Shown piece by piece: positions 8,695 to 17,321 of a stretch of 38,693 nt of DNA. A model generated the notes under the pieces. That model ran no database searches, was not told the origin of the DNA, and was given only the letters and a program-made list of their open reading frames with translations. Source of the stretch: Bradyrhizobium cenepequi (GTDB lineage Bacteria > Pseudomonadota > Alphaproteobacteria > Rhizobiales > Xanthobacteraceae); NCBI RefSeq assembly GCF_020329485.1, contig NZ_JAGKJI010000059.1, positions 1 through 38,693 of the forward strand. The letters are read 5' to 3'. The stretch's first letter is position 1, and every line of letters begins with the position of its first letter. The translations under genes and the position numbers were made by a program.

Positions 8695-8735
8695 ATGGAT
8701 TCCGGGTTCGATGCTTCGCATCGCCCCGGAATGAC
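8694..8735. repeat. 'ATTCCGG' half-unit right of the GIY-YIG gene
   Basis: AATGGATTCCGGG to CCCCGGAATGAC, inverted relative to the unit at 8341. Its first base or two overlap the TAA stop codon of the GIY-YIG gene. Confidence 0.85.
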
Positions 8736-8774
8736 CGGGGATAGGCTTACGCCTTACTCAGGCAGCGCCTCGCG

Positions 8775-9938
8775 TCACTGCACCTTCGCCACCACCGCGA
8801 GCCGGCGGATGCCCTTGTTGCGGTAGGCATCGAGGAACGCGTAGTAGTTCTTGAAGGAGACGCAGCCGTTGGAGTCGCCGTTGGCCCCAAGCATGTAGGT
8901 GTGCGCGAGCAGGCCGGAGCGGCCGAAGATCTTGTCCTCGCCGCCGATCGGCGTCAGCCGCAGCGCCGGTACGCCGTGGAACAGCGCCTCGCGCGGCTTG
9001 AGCTCGTAGATGTGCGGCGGCGTCACGCCCTGCATGCGCACATGCGCATAGCGGGCGTCGTCGATCTTGGAGCCGAGACCGGAATGCGCCTCAAGCCGGG
9101 TGCCGTCGGGCAGATACACCGTCCTGGCGGAGATGTCGTAGACCGCGGTCTGGCGGTCATAGGGTGGCGAGCCGCCATTCATCGGGTTCTGGCTCAGCGT
9201 CGAGGGAATGCTGCCGGTGACGTTGGCATCGGCAGAGGCGAACGACAGCAGCGAGCCAGAGGATTCGCGCTTGCCCCAGAGCTTTTCGACAATCGACTGC
9301 TTCTCGCCTGAGGCGATCGACATCACCGCCGCCTTGGCGCGCGCCGCCATGTCGCGGACGGACCCGCCGGACGATTTTGTCGCGGGCTTGGTGTCGACGG
9401 GAGCGGTCGGCGTGTTGAGCGCGACGTGGAGCGAGGCCGCGGCTTCCTTCTTCGCCACCTCAACCCCTTTCGGCGCAGCACCTGCCTTCGCTTCGGCGAG
9501 TTTGGCTGCAGCAACCGGCTTCGACGCTTCCGCGATCTTCGCAGCTTCCGCCTGCGGCGCGGCCTCGGCCGCTCGTGATGCTACGCCCCCCGGCGAGGCG
9601 GCTGCGAACCTTTCGTTAAACATAATCGAAGCCGACGAAGGCTCGGGCTTCGACAACGCCGGCGGTGGCGGCTTCAGCGACGCGAACACCTCGTTGAAGG
9701 CGGGTGTCGGACGCGCGGCGACGGCGGTCTCCCGCTTCACCACGGGTGCCTCATAAGCAGCACTGTCCATCGAGGGATAGACGTTCGCTGCGAAGATGTT
9801 GGTGTAGACGGTCCAGGCGCAGCCGAGCACGAGGCTCGCGACCGCAGCGCTGCCGAACAAATGATGAGGGAGGACTCTCCGGGAAGATTTCTTGCGGGAC
9901 GGCGCCGCAAAGCCAAACGCACCGGTACTCGTACTCAT
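8775..9938 (-). CDS. Tlde1/DUF2778-domain protein, membrane-anchored
   Basis: A 387-residue protein. A basic N-terminus and one membrane segment (around residues 27-50) are followed by a long Ala/Lys/Pro-rich linker (about 60-235) and a C-terminal Tlde1 (DUF2778) domain. That domain ends with HTYMLGANGDSNGCVSFKNY, in which His and Cys resemble the L,D-transpeptidase catalytic pair. Known Tlde1 proteins are type VI effectors acting on peptidoglycan, but many rhizobial genomes carry membrane-anchored versions away from secretion genes, as here, so a role in the cell's own wall is more likely. ATG at 9938 is preferred; the frame is open to 10118, and the ribosome site (AAGG) is weak, so the start is uncertain. 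Confidence 0.8.
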   Translation of the reverse strand: MSTSTGAFGFAAPSRKKSSRRVLPHHLFGSAAVASLVLGCAWTVYTNIFAANVYPSMDSAAYEAPVVKRETAVAARPTPAFNEVFASLKPPPPALSKPEPSSASIMFNERFAAASPGGVASRAAEAAPQAEAAKIAEASKPVAAAKLAEAKAGAAPKGVEVAKKEAAASLHVALNTPTAPVDTKPATKSSGGSVRDMAARAKAAVMSIASGEKQSIVEKLWGKRESSGSLLSFASADANVTGSIPSTLSQNPMNGGSPPYDRQTAVYDISARTVYLPDGTRLEAHSGLGSKIDDARYAHVRMQGVTPPHIYELKPREALFHGVPALRLTPIGGEDKIFGRSGLLAHTYMLGANGDSNGCVSFKNYYAFLDAYRNKGIRRLAVVAKVQ

Positions 9939-10393
9939 TCGCCTTGCGTCCAGAACAGGTCCACTTCTTCCTCGTTTGGGATGGCGGGATTTCCGCCGCA
10001 GCATCTCGCAGAGGCGCGGAGCGCCATTAAGGCGACTTTTAGTTAAATGCGGATTAACTGGATCCCGCCCTCTGCGGGTGTCGGAAGTGCCTGCCGCATA
10101 AGGCTTTTTTGAGATCACACTCGGGCAGAATGGGACCGGAAGATCCCGGATTTTGTCTCGCGCGAGACTTTTTGCCGGCCCACATGCTGCCGTTCGGGCG
10201 ATGTTCTCTCCGGATAAATACGGGGCATGCCGCGACGGGTGGCGCGCGGCTGCGTCGGCCTAATAGGCCGCGACAGTGCGTCATCATGCTTGCCGAAAAT
10301 CTTCAGCGCGCTGTTCTGGTACTGCGCGGCCTGCTGGTCGCGATGTCGCCGACAGTCGCCTGCGTGTGAGGACGGCTGATCCCGAACGCCCGC
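9939..10393. other. Gene-free stretch upstream of the Tlde1 gene
   Basis: About 455 bases without a supported gene. A perfect palindrome GTCTCGCGCGAGAC (10155-10168) followed by TTTTT resembles a short intrinsic terminator on the plus strand, though no plus-strand gene precedes it. An 86-codon plus-strand frame (10109-10369) shows no family features. Confidence 0.5.
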
Positions 10394-11089
10394 TCAGTAA
10401 CTCAACTTCGGATACCAGTCCGTACCGCGGCCCTCGGGCGTGGTGTCGAGGATGGTCCAGAGCGGATCAAGGTCGGGCGCGCCGCGCGGGTCCTGGCGGG
10501 GGTCGGCCATCTTCGGCCCCATCTCGCCAGACCAGAACTGGCGGATGGTGCCGTCACGCCGCGTGAAGACGTTGTAGCCGGGCACGTCGGCATCGGCTGC
10601 GCTGACGTAATCGCGTGTGTAGTCGCCAGACGTATCCGAGAAGATCCTGTGCTGCGTCCAACCGCGCGCTTTCTTCGCCGCGACCAGACGCTCGATCGGC
10701 GAGCGCGCCACGAACACAAACGCGATGCGCTGCTCGACATCGGGCAGCTTGGCTTCCCAGGTCCCCATGAACGAGGTGCACATCGGGCACGGCTTCTCAC
10801 GCTGCGGCCCGAACATGTAGCTGTAGATCACGAGCGTCTGCTTGTCGCCGAACAACTCCGGGAACCCGACCTTGCCGCCTTCGCCGATGAACTCGTAAGC
10901 CTTCGTCACCTCGCCACCGGGCGGCAGAGTCCGGCGCAACTCGGCGACGCGCTCGATCTGGCGGCGCAGCTCGATCTCCTCGACGAGCAGGGCTTGGCGC
11001 GCCCGGCGATATTCCGCGCTCTCGTTGGGGTGGCGCGTGGCGTTGGTGGCGGCAAGCTCGGCGGCTGGTTTCAGGATGGAACTGGTCAT
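10394..11089 (-). CDS. DUF899 family thioredoxin-like protein
   Basis: A 231-residue protein of the DUF899 family, which has a thioredoxin-like fold. A CxxC pair is present (CPMCTSFMG, Cys101 and Cys104) after FGPQREKPCP, and the usual C-terminal DLDPLWTILDTTPEGRG is intact. The ATG at 11089 is chosen because a GAGG site lies seven bases upstream and the family starts with a helix around EYRRARQALLVEEIEL; the open frame to 11227 runs into a repeat. Function is unknown; a redox role is the usual guess. It stands alone between repeats and gene-free DNA. Confidence 0.85.
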   Translation of the reverse strand: MTSSILKPAAELAATNATRHPNESAEYRRARQALLVEEIELRRQIERVAELRRTLPPGGEVTKAYEFIGEGGKVGFPELFGDKQTLVIYSYMFGPQREKPCPMCTSFMGTWEAKLPDVEQRIAFVFVARSPIERLVAAKKARGWTQHRIFSDTSGDYTRDYVSAADADVPGYNVFTRRDGTIRQFWSGEMGPKMADPRQDPRGAPDLDPLWTILDTTPEGRGTDWYPKLSY

Positions 11090-11193
11090 GACGGAACCTC
11101 GCTGATTGACGGCTTCTCTAGAAGACGTTCCTGGAGGTGCGGCGACGACATGCTGGCCGGAAATTTTTGCGTACTCGCACCGCCCGCACCAGT

Positions 11194-11279
11194 CGTCATA
11201 CGCGGGCTCGACCCGCGTATCCATCAATCTTCAAAGATCCTTCAAATGATGGATTGCCGGGTCAAGCCCGGCAATGACA
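11194..11279. repeat. Palindromic repeat, second copy of the 1195 family
   Basis: CGTCATACGCGGGCTCGACC on the left and GGGTCAAGCCCGGCAATGAC on the right, with inner arms ATCCATC and GATGGAT. The left arm has diverged from the right, giving mismatches in the stem. It lies between the DUF899 start and the end of the GT39 gene. Confidence 0.8.
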
Positions 11280-11289
11280 AGGCGAGGCG

Positions 11290-12792
11290 CTACTGCAGTT
11301 CCGGCGGTGGCGAGCGGTCGAAGACGTCACCTTTCGGACCCTGCAGGAGATCGAGCGCGTAGGTCTCGATCACGAGTGGGCCACGCTTGCGCTGCACCTC
11401 GGCGATCCTCTCCACATGGGAGAACATCTCCCTCAAGAACGGCGGATCCGTCGGCCTGAATTCATGGACATAGAGCAGCTTTCCGGCAAGCTCCGCCGCG
11501 CTCGGCTCTGATATGTTGACCCAGCGGTAGCGCTGGCCCCGCTGCGCGACGCAGGTGCCTTTAGGCAGATAGAAGGCGAGCCAGCCCGTGGTGCCGTAGT
11601 CCGGTGCGAGCACGCAGGTCGCGCCGACACGCGCGCGCGCCGCTTCGATCTCCGCCGCCGTCTCGCGCCAGCCGACGCCGACGCTGCGCACGGTCGCATC
11701 GCGGCGATAGAGCGAGAGCACGCCGGTATTGGCCTGCACGATCAGCAGCACGAACATCACGATCCCGGTCGGCGCCGCCCAGCGGCGGCAGAAATCAGCA
11801 AGCCGTTGCCAGCGTCCCTCCCACGGCACCATCGTGGCGGCCACAGCAGCCGCGATCATGAAGGACGGATAGACCGGTGCGAACCAGTTGGCCTCGACGC
11901 GCGCATGCAGCGAGTGCCAGACGAAATAGACGACAATGATCCAGAACAAGAGGTTGACGAGCAGGCGCGAGGCAAAGGCGCCGGTGCGGCGGAACGCCAG
12001 CGCATGCAGCCCCATCGCGCCGAGGATGAAGATCAGGGGTGTCGCGAACGCGATCTGGGTCGGGATCAGTTCACCGATGAAGGCCAGTCTGAAATCCTCG
12101 ATGCGCGCCCGCCCCATCTGCTTGATGAAGGAGACCCAGTGGTGGTCGGCATTCCAGAGGATGACCGGCGCGAACATCAACAGCGCAACCAGGCCGCCGA
12201 GATAGAGCCAGGGCGACAACAACCAGCGCCGCAGCTTCGGCACCGCGGCGAGCCAGATCAGGATCGCCGGACCGAAGAACAGCGCGGTGTATTTCGACAG
12301 AAGTGCAGCACCTGCGGCGGCGCCGACCGCAAGCCACCATGCGCCCTGCCCGGTCTCGAGTACCTTGGCGAGCGCGAACAGCAATAGGCTCGCGGAGACC
12401 AGAAGCGGCGCATCCGGCGTCACGATCATGGTGCCGACCGCGGCCAGCAAGGTGGCGTTGAGCAGGATCGCCGCGTTCGCCGCCACACGCGTTCCGCCGA
12501 ACAGGATTTCCGCCGCGCGGTAGACCGCCCAGCTCATCGGCAGCGCGAGCAGGATCGAGACCAGCCGCACGCCGAGTTCGGTATCTCCGGCGATCAGCGT
12601 GCCGGCGCGGATCACCAGCGCAACCATCGGCGGATGGTCGTAATAGCCGCCGGCCAGATGCTTCGACCACATCCAGTAATAGGCTTCGTCGAAGGTGATC
12701 GGCGTAAAGGCGGCGGCGAGAAGCCGCAGCAGGACGAGCCCGACGACGGTTACGACGGTCGTGCGGACGAGACTCGCCTCGTTCGGATTCAT
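11290..12792 (-). CDS. GT39/ArnT-like membrane glycosyltransferase
   Basis: A 500-residue polytopic inner-membrane protein of the GT-C fold. The first periplasmic loop has the Asp-Glu pair in TFDEAYYW (Asp35, Glu36) and the YYDHPP motif (50-55), as in ArnT and other polyprenyl-phosphate-sugar transferases. About ten hydrophobic helices follow and then a soluble C-terminal domain from about residue 385. The gene starts eight bases after the GT2-GtrA gene, so the two form an operon. The natural pathway is that GT2 loads a sugar onto a lipid carrier and this enzyme transfers it to an envelope acceptor. The sugar and acceptor are unknown. Confidence 0.87.
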   Translation of the reverse strand: MNPNEASLVRTTVVTVVGLVLLRLLAAAFTPITFDEAYYWMWSKHLAGGYYDHPPMVALVIRAGTLIAGDTELGVRLVSILLALPMSWAVYRAAEILFGGTRVAANAAILLNATLLAAVGTMIVTPDAPLLVSASLLLFALAKVLETGQGAWWLAVGAAAGAALLSKYTALFFGPAILIWLAAVPKLRRWLLSPWLYLGGLVALLMFAPVILWNADHHWVSFIKQMGRARIEDFRLAFIGELIPTQIAFATPLIFILGAMGLHALAFRRTGAFASRLLVNLLFWIIVVYFVWHSLHARVEANWFAPVYPSFMIAAAVAATMVPWEGRWQRLADFCRRWAAPTGIVMFVLLIVQANTGVLSLYRRDATVRSVGVGWRETAAEIEAARARVGATCVLAPDYGTTGWLAFYLPKGTCVAQRGQRYRWVNISEPSAAELAGKLLYVHEFRPTDPPFLREMFSHVERIAEVQRKRGPLVIETYALDLLQGPKGDVFDRSPPPELQ

Positions 12793-12799
12793 GCCGCGA

Positions 12800-13933
12800 T
12801 CATCGCTTGCGCCAGACGAACAGTCCGGACATCGCGTAGTTCCAGACCACGCCCATCAGCGCGCCGGCTGCACCGGCGAGCCACCAGATCGGCTCCTGGT
12901 CGTAGACCGAGAAGGCGACGCCGACATTGGCGAACAGCCCGACGCTGCAGACGACGTAGAACAGCAACAGGCCCCGCAGGATCGCAAAGCCCGTCAGCCG
13001 CTGGTCGCGATAGGTCAGGAAATTGTTCAGGATGAAGTTGCTGGTCATCGCGACGATCGCGCCGGTCGCCTGCGCCTCGGGAAACGGCGCGCCGAGGACT
13101 TCGAGCGCGATAAACAACGCGGCGAGATGCACGAGCAGGCCGAGCGAGCCGACCAGGCCGAACAGCACGAAGCGGAGCGAGATGACATCATGTGTCAACT
13201 TCGCCAGCACCAGCCCGAGGAAATCCAGCGCCACCATGGAATCGAGCTTGCTCTCGCCATGCTGGCGCGAGCCAAAGGTGTAGGGAATCTCCATCGCGCG
13301 CAGCTTGCCTTGTGCGGTGGCGACGACGTCGAGCAGGATCTTGAATCCTTGCGTCGAAAGGTCTGGCGCCAGCTCCTCGAAGCAGTCGCGGCGGATCGCG
13401 AAGAAGCCGCTCATGGGATCGGCGATATCGATCCGCAGCAGGCGGCGCGCGATCTCGGTGGCGAAGGCGCTGGCGCCGGCGCGCTGCTTGTTGAACCCTT
13501 CGGTCCGGTAGCCCTCGATATAGCGGCTGCCGACCACGAGATCGGCCTGCCCGCTCCGCAATAGCTCGACCATCTTCGGCAGTCGCGTCTCGTCATGCTG
13601 CAGGTCTGCGTCCATCACCGCCGCATAGGGCGCGCTGGAGGCGAGGATCCCCTCGATGCAGGCACCCGAGAGCCCGCGCCGTCCAACCCTGCGGATGCAG
13701 CGCACCCGGGAATCCTGCCGCGCCAGGTCGCGCACCACCTCCCAGGTTCCATCCGGGGAATTGTCGTCGACGAAGACGACCTCCCAGGGGATGCCGGCGA
13801 GCGTCGTCTCCAGTCGCCGGTACAGGACGGTAACGTTGTCGCGCTCGTTGAAGGTGGGGACGACAACCGAAAGGAGTGGCAAACCAACGGCCTGCGACGG
13901 GATTTCGGGGCCCGGTTTGATGGCGTCATTCAT
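12800..13933 (-). CDS. GT2 polyprenol-phosphate sugar transferase fused to a GtrA-like domain
   Basis: A 377-residue protein. Residues about 20-245 are a family 2 glycosyltransferase of the dolichol-phosphate mannosyltransferase type (VVVPTFNERDNV, VDDNSPDGT, and DADLQHDE at 108-115). Residues about 250-375 hold four membrane helices of the GtrA family, thought to flip the lipid-linked sugar. This fusion is common in bacteria. The ATG at 13933 is used; a TTG three codons upstream is possible and neither has a good ribosome-binding site. It is the first gene of a two-gene operon with the GT39 enzyme. Confidence 0.87.
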   Translation of the reverse strand: MNDAIKPGPEIPSQAVGLPLLSVVVPTFNERDNVTVLYRRLETTLAGIPWEVVFVDDNSPDGTWEVVRDLARQDSRVRCIRRVGRRGLSGACIEGILASSAPYAAVMDADLQHDETRLPKMVELLRSGQADLVVGSRYIEGYRTEGFNKQRAGASAFATEIARRLLRIDIADPMSGFFAIRRDCFEELAPDLSTQGFKILLDVVATAQGKLRAMEIPYTFGSRQHGESKLDSMVALDFLGLVLAKLTHDVISLRFVLFGLVGSLGLLVHLAALFIALEVLGAPFPEAQATGAIVAMTSNFILNNFLTYRDQRLTGFAILRGLLLFYVVCSVGLFANVGVAFSVYDQEPIWWLAGAAGALMGVVWNYAMSGLFVWRKR

Positions 13934-14173
13934 GGCGGCCAAGCGTATATCCGCGCTGCCAAGCCGCGGGAAGCCCTAAACGCCGCTTGAAATGGGGGAA
14001 AACGGGCTTGAAGCCGTCCAAAAATGCCAACGACCACGAACAACAGGCGCGCGTACATCCGGCGCTGCCTTGCTATTGCGTGGTCGTCCCAGCACCAGAG
14101 CCCTTTCAGGCTACAACGGCGCCGTTATTCAGTAGATAGGAACCGCTATGCGTTTCCGCAAGGGGTGCTCAGG

Positions 14174-14374
14174 CTAGTTCGGCACCTCCCGAACCACCGG
14201 CCCCCGTGGGGCCGGCTCGGCGGGCGCCGGTTGCTCCGTGGCCGCCGGCGGCTGCGCCGCGGGCGGTTTGGCGGGCTTGCCCATCTGCCCGATCGGCCCG
14301 TACACGACCGCCGCCCCTAGCACGATGACCGCGACGATGGCGCCCAACAGGCCTCCGACCGACTGAGATGTCAT
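14174..14374 (-). CDS. Small single-pass membrane protein with Pro/Ala-rich tail
   Basis: A 66-residue frame: one membrane helix (about residues 7-26, GGLLGAIVAVIVLGAAVVYG) followed by a Pro/Ala-rich tail (KPPAAQPPAATEQPAPAEP). The composition is coding-like and the type is common in rhizobia, but no family is recognised. The ribosome-binding site is not convincing. A longer frame in the same register (to 14716) runs antiparallel to no gene but overlaps the next gene on the same strand and is rejected. Confidence 0.5.
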   Translation of the reverse strand: MTSQSVGGLLGAIVAVIVLGAAVVYGPIGQMGKPAKPPAAQPPAATEQPAPAEPAPRGPVVREVPN

Positions 14375-14469
14375 ACCCGACTGTCCCCACAACTGGAGCG
14401 GCGATCTCAAGATCGCGCCGTGACGGTTCCTGATATCATGAAACACGTCAATCGAGGAATAGGCCCCGC

Positions 14470-14829
14470 CTACTTCGCCGCCGCCTTGCGCCGGACGAAA
14501 GCGGTGACGATGTCCTTCTGCGCGAGCTCGATGGCGCGGTTGGCGGTGGCGAGATGCGCGCTCGCATCGTGATTCGGGAATTGCTGGGCGAGGAAGCCGA
14601 TCAGTGAGGCCCGGAAATTCTGCCGCTCCGAGGGACATGCGCTCGCGAGCAGCGAAGCGAACTCCTGATCCGACATGGTCTTGTTGCTGTCGCGAGGATA
14701 TTCGCGGGCGAGGCAATTCCAGTAGGCGTCGCGGCCGATCACGGCGAGCTTGTGCGCATCGTCGAGATCGTCATCGGCGATCGCGGCGGAGGAGGCGAGA
14801 CAAAGAACGGCCGCGATCATGATGCGCAT
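14470..14829 (-). CDS. Small secreted hypothetical protein
   Basis: A 119-residue protein with a clear signal peptide (MRIMIAAVLCLASSAAIA, cleavage near residue 18). The mature part is helical and has two Cys residues (WNCLAREY and SACPSE). AAAGGAG lies seven bases before the ATG, so start and expression are well supported. No function is recognised. It is divergent from the DUF72 gene. Confidence 0.72.
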   Translation of the reverse strand: MRIMIAAVLCLASSAAIADDDLDDAHKLAVIGRDAYWNCLAREYPRDSNKTMSDQEFASLLASACPSERQNFRASLIGFLAQQFPNHDASAHLATANRAIELAQKDIVTAFVRRKAAAK

Positions 14830-14965
14830 TGTTGTTCTCCTTTTTGGGCGATCCTAGCGCGGACGGAGACGATCGATAAGCGCGGAAAGCTTGCCGCCGG
14901 CGAACTGGCCAATCACGATTTATTTGACTACCCTTGGGCGTCCCTCCTCACGATGAGTTCTTCTC

Positions 14966-15781
14966 GTGGCCAAAGCCCCAAAGAAAACTGCAGGCAACAT
15001 CTACATCGGCATCGGCGGCTGGACCTTCGAGCCGTGGCGCGGCGTGTTCTATCCGGAAAAGCTCGCGCAATCGAAGGAGCTGTCCTATGCCGCCTCGAAG
15101 CTGACCTCGATCGAGATCAACGGCACATACTACGGCTCGCAGAAGCCGGAGAGCTTCCGCAAATGGGCGAGCGAAGTCCCTGATGGATTCGTGTTCTCCG
15201 TGAAGGGGCCGCGTTTTGCGACCAACCGCCGCGTGCTGGCGGAGGCCGGCGATTCGATCAAGCGGTTCTATGATTCCGGCGTGCTGGAACTCGCCGACCG
15301 GCTCGGGCCGGTGCTCTGGCAATTCGCGCCGACCAAGAAATTCGAGCCCGCCGATTTCGGCAAGTTCCTCGAGCTCTTGCCACGCAAGCTCGATGGCCGC
15401 GCGCTGCGCCATGTGGTCGAGGTGCGGCACGACAGTTTCTGCGTGCCCGAATTCGTCGCGCTGCTGCGCGAGTTCGAGACGCCGGTGGTGTTCGCCGAGC
15501 ACGGCAAGTATCCGGCGATCGCCGACGTCGTCAGCGATTTTGTTTACGCGCGGCTGCAGAAGGGCAATGACGAGATCAAGACCTGCTATCCGCCCAAGCA
15601 GCTCGACGCTTGGGCCAAGCGGTTCGAGGAATGGGCCGCCGGCGGCGATCCGAGCGACCTGCCGCATGTCGACAAAGCCAAGCCGAAGAAGGCGCCGCGC
15701 GACGTGTTCGCCTATGTGATCCACGAAGGCAAGGTGCGCGCGCCGGCCGGCGCGATGGAATTGATCGAGCGCGTGAACTGA
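14966..15781 (+). CDS. DUF72 family protein
   Basis: A 271-residue protein of the DUF72 family (YecE-like), a TIM-barrel-type domain of unknown biochemical function. Family hallmarks are IGIGGWTFEPWRGVFYP near the N-terminus, SIEINGTYYG and FVFSVKGPR. The first codon appears to be GTG (GTGGCCAAAGCC) at 14966, with only a weak upstream site. The DUF488 gene follows 12 bases after the stop; the two families are often neighbours. Confidence 0.87.
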   Translation: MAKAPKKTAGNIYIGIGGWTFEPWRGVFYPEKLAQSKELSYAASKLTSIEINGTYYGSQKPESFRKWASEVPDGFVFSVKGPRFATNRRVLAEAGDSIKRFYDSGVLELADRLGPVLWQFAPTKKFEPADFGKFLELLPRKLDGRALRHVVEVRHDSFCVPEFVALLREFETPVVFAEHGKYPAIADVVSDFVYARLQKGNDEIKTCYPPKQLDAWAKRFEEWAAGGDPSDLPHVDKAKPKKAPRDVFAYVIHEGKVRAPAGAMELIERVN

Positions 15782-15793
15782 CCGGGATGCCAG

Positions 15794-16255
15794 ATGGCCA
15801 AAGCCAGGAAACTCTTCACCATCGGCTACGAGCAGACGCCGCCCAAGGCGGTGCTCGATGAACTTGAGCAGGCGGGCGTGAAGCTCCTGGTCGATGTCCG
15901 GGCAGTTACGTCATCCCGCCGGCCAGGCTTTTCCAAGAAGCAGCTTGCGGCGGGGCTCGACGAGCGCGGCATCGCCTACGTCCATCTCGCGGCGCTCGGC
16001 ACCCCGAAAGAGGGACGCCTTGCCGCGCGCAGCGGCCAACACGAGCTGCTCCGCAAGATCTATGGACAGCACCTGAAAACGTTGCAGGCGAAGGAAGAGC
16101 TCGACGAATTGTCCTCGCTGGTGAAGAAGGCCGGACCGGTGTGCCTGATGTGCTACGAGCGCGACCACACGCATTGTCACCGCCAGATGATCGCCGAAAT
16201 CATCGAGGAGCGCGACGGCGTGAAGGTGGAGAATTTGGTGACGCCCCAGGTGTGA
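15794..16255 (+). CDS. DUF488 family protein
   Basis: A 153-residue DUF488 protein. The N-terminal LFTIGYEQTPP, the conserved LVDVRAVTSSRRPGF and the Cys/His-rich CLMCYERDHTHCHR (residues about 116-129) identify the family; these residues may bind a metal or form an active site. Its function is not known. It follows the DUF72 gene by 12 bases and is probably co-transcribed with it. Confidence 0.87.
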   Translation: MAKARKLFTIGYEQTPPKAVLDELEQAGVKLLVDVRAVTSSRRPGFSKKQLAAGLDERGIAYVHLAALGTPKEGRLAARSGQHELLRKIYGQHLKTLQAKEELDELSSLVKKAGPVCLMCYERDHTHCHRQMIAEIIEERDGVKVENLVTPQV

Positions 16256-16260
16256 GCGGC

Positions 16261-16387
16261 CGTCATTCCGGGGCGCGCGCAGCGCGAACTGTGATGTGCA
16301 ATTGCACATCGGAGAATCCATCGGGCCACAGGCGCAGGCGGAGAAATGGATTCCGGGTTCGCGACTTCGTCGCGCCCCGGAATGACG
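16261..16387. repeat. 'ATTCCGG' palindromic repeat pair with nested 18-bp palindrome
   Basis: The left half-unit starts CGTCATTCCGGGGCGCGCGC, and its distal arm is interrupted by the perfect palindrome GATGTGCAATTGCACATC (16293-16310) before GAATCCAT. The right half-unit begins AATGGATTCCGGG at 16345 and ends CCCCGGAATGACGG. The spacer is 22 bases. It lies between the convergent DUF488 and PhzF-like genes. Confidence 0.85.
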
Positions 16388-16397
16388 GAGAGGGAGG

Positions 16398-17312
16398 TTA
16401 GCCCTCCCCCTCCAACTCCAAGGCTCCATCCATCATCTTCACGCAGCCGCCGCCGACATGCACGGACGCGACAGCGCCGCCCTGCTTGCGGACGCGGGTG
16501 AGCAGAAGGCTCGGCCGGCCCATGTCGACACCCTGGCCGACGCGGAGCCTCAATTCGCCGTCGCGCGTGTCATCGAGATCGGCGAGGAATGCGGCGGCGG
16601 CCGCGGTGGCGCTGCCAGTGGCGGGATCCTCGGAGGGGCCGCTCGAGCCCGGATGGAACATGCGCGCCTGCAGGTCGAGCGGCTGCTCGGCTGCCGGCAC
16701 GTCGCGCGTGTAGAAATAGACCGCGTCCGAACCGTCGCATGGAAACGTCCGCGCAAAGGCCGCAGCATCGGGCCGTGCCCGCTTCAGCGCCGCGCGCGAG
16801 GCGAGCTCGACCATCAGGAACGGCAGGCCGACCGAAACGATCTGCGGCGGGTGCCGGTCTGTCTTCACGTCACGCGCTGATAGCGACAGGCAGGCCGCGG
16901 CCTCCTCCATGCCAACGCGCGACAGCCGCTGCAGCGGCTGCGGCGCGGTGAGCTCGGCGCCCGTGACCCTGCCCTGCTCGGTCAGGATCTCGACCGGCAC
17001 CAGCCCCGCCTTCTCCTCGAAAGTGAGCCGTGCCGGCGGCTTGGCCGCGAGCGTCGCCAGCACGACGGCGGTGCCGACATTGGGGTGGCCGGCGAAGGGG
17101 ATCTCCGAGCGCACGGTGAAAATGCGGACTTGCGCGTCGTTGCCGCTGTCCTGCGGCGGCAGCACGAAGGTCGTCTCGGAATAGTTGAACTCGGTCGCGA
17201 TCGCCTGCATCTGCATGGTCGAGAGCCCGTTCGCATCGAGCACCACGGCAAGCGGATTGCCGCCAAACGCACGGTCGGTGAAGACATCGACGGTAATGTA
17301 GCGACGCTGCAT
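16398..17312 (-). CDS. PhzF-family isomerase-like enzyme
   Basis: A 304-residue protein of the PhzF/DapF fold. The catalytic Glu is present as Glu46 in FNYSETTFV, with SEIPFAGHPNVGTA in the first domain and SEDPATGSA in the second, all family landmarks. PhzF itself isomerises a phenazine precursor, but most members act on unknown small molecules and there are no other phenazine genes here. TAGGAGGG precedes the ATG. The gene begins nine bases after the adenylyl cyclase and is probably in its operon. Confidence 0.87.
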   Translation of the reverse strand: MQRRYITVDVFTDRAFGGNPLAVVLDANGLSTMQMQAIATEFNYSETTFVLPPQDSGNDAQVRIFTVRSEIPFAGHPNVGTAVVLATLAAKPPARLTFEEKAGLVPVEILTEQGRVTGAELTAPQPLQRLSRVGMEEAAACLSLSARDVKTDRHPPQIVSVGLPFLMVELASRAALKRARPDAAAFARTFPCDGSDAVYFYTRDVPAAEQPLDLQARMFHPGSSGPSEDPATGSATAAAAAFLADLDDTRDGELRLRVGQGVDMGRPSLLLTRVRKQGGAVASVHVGGGCVKMMDGALELEGEG

Positions 17313-17321
17313 GAAACCCTC

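Larger units (their letters stand above)
8341..8735 (+). mobile_element. Candidate nuclease-carrying palindromic repeat element
   Basis: Two inverted half-units of the ATTCCGG repeat family (8341-8382 and 8694-8735) enclose a single GIY-YIG nuclease gene. In the other copies with this half-unit order the spacer is 21-22 bases; here it is about 311 bases, and the gene fills it almost completely: the start codon is 12 bases after the left unit and the stop codon TAA touches the right unit. There is no transposase. The layout resembles REP-associated genes such as RAYTs, but mobility has not been shown. Confidence 0.4.

Noticed and set aside
10155..10173. Palindrome GTCTCGCGCGAGAC with TTTTT as a terminator of an unknown RNA
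   Set aside because: Only a 5-bp stem with a 4-base loop, and no promoter or gene upstream on that strand.
12695..13564. 289-codon plus-strand frame opposite the GT2 gene
   Set aside because: It is antisense to a clear glycosyltransferase and has no recognisable domain.
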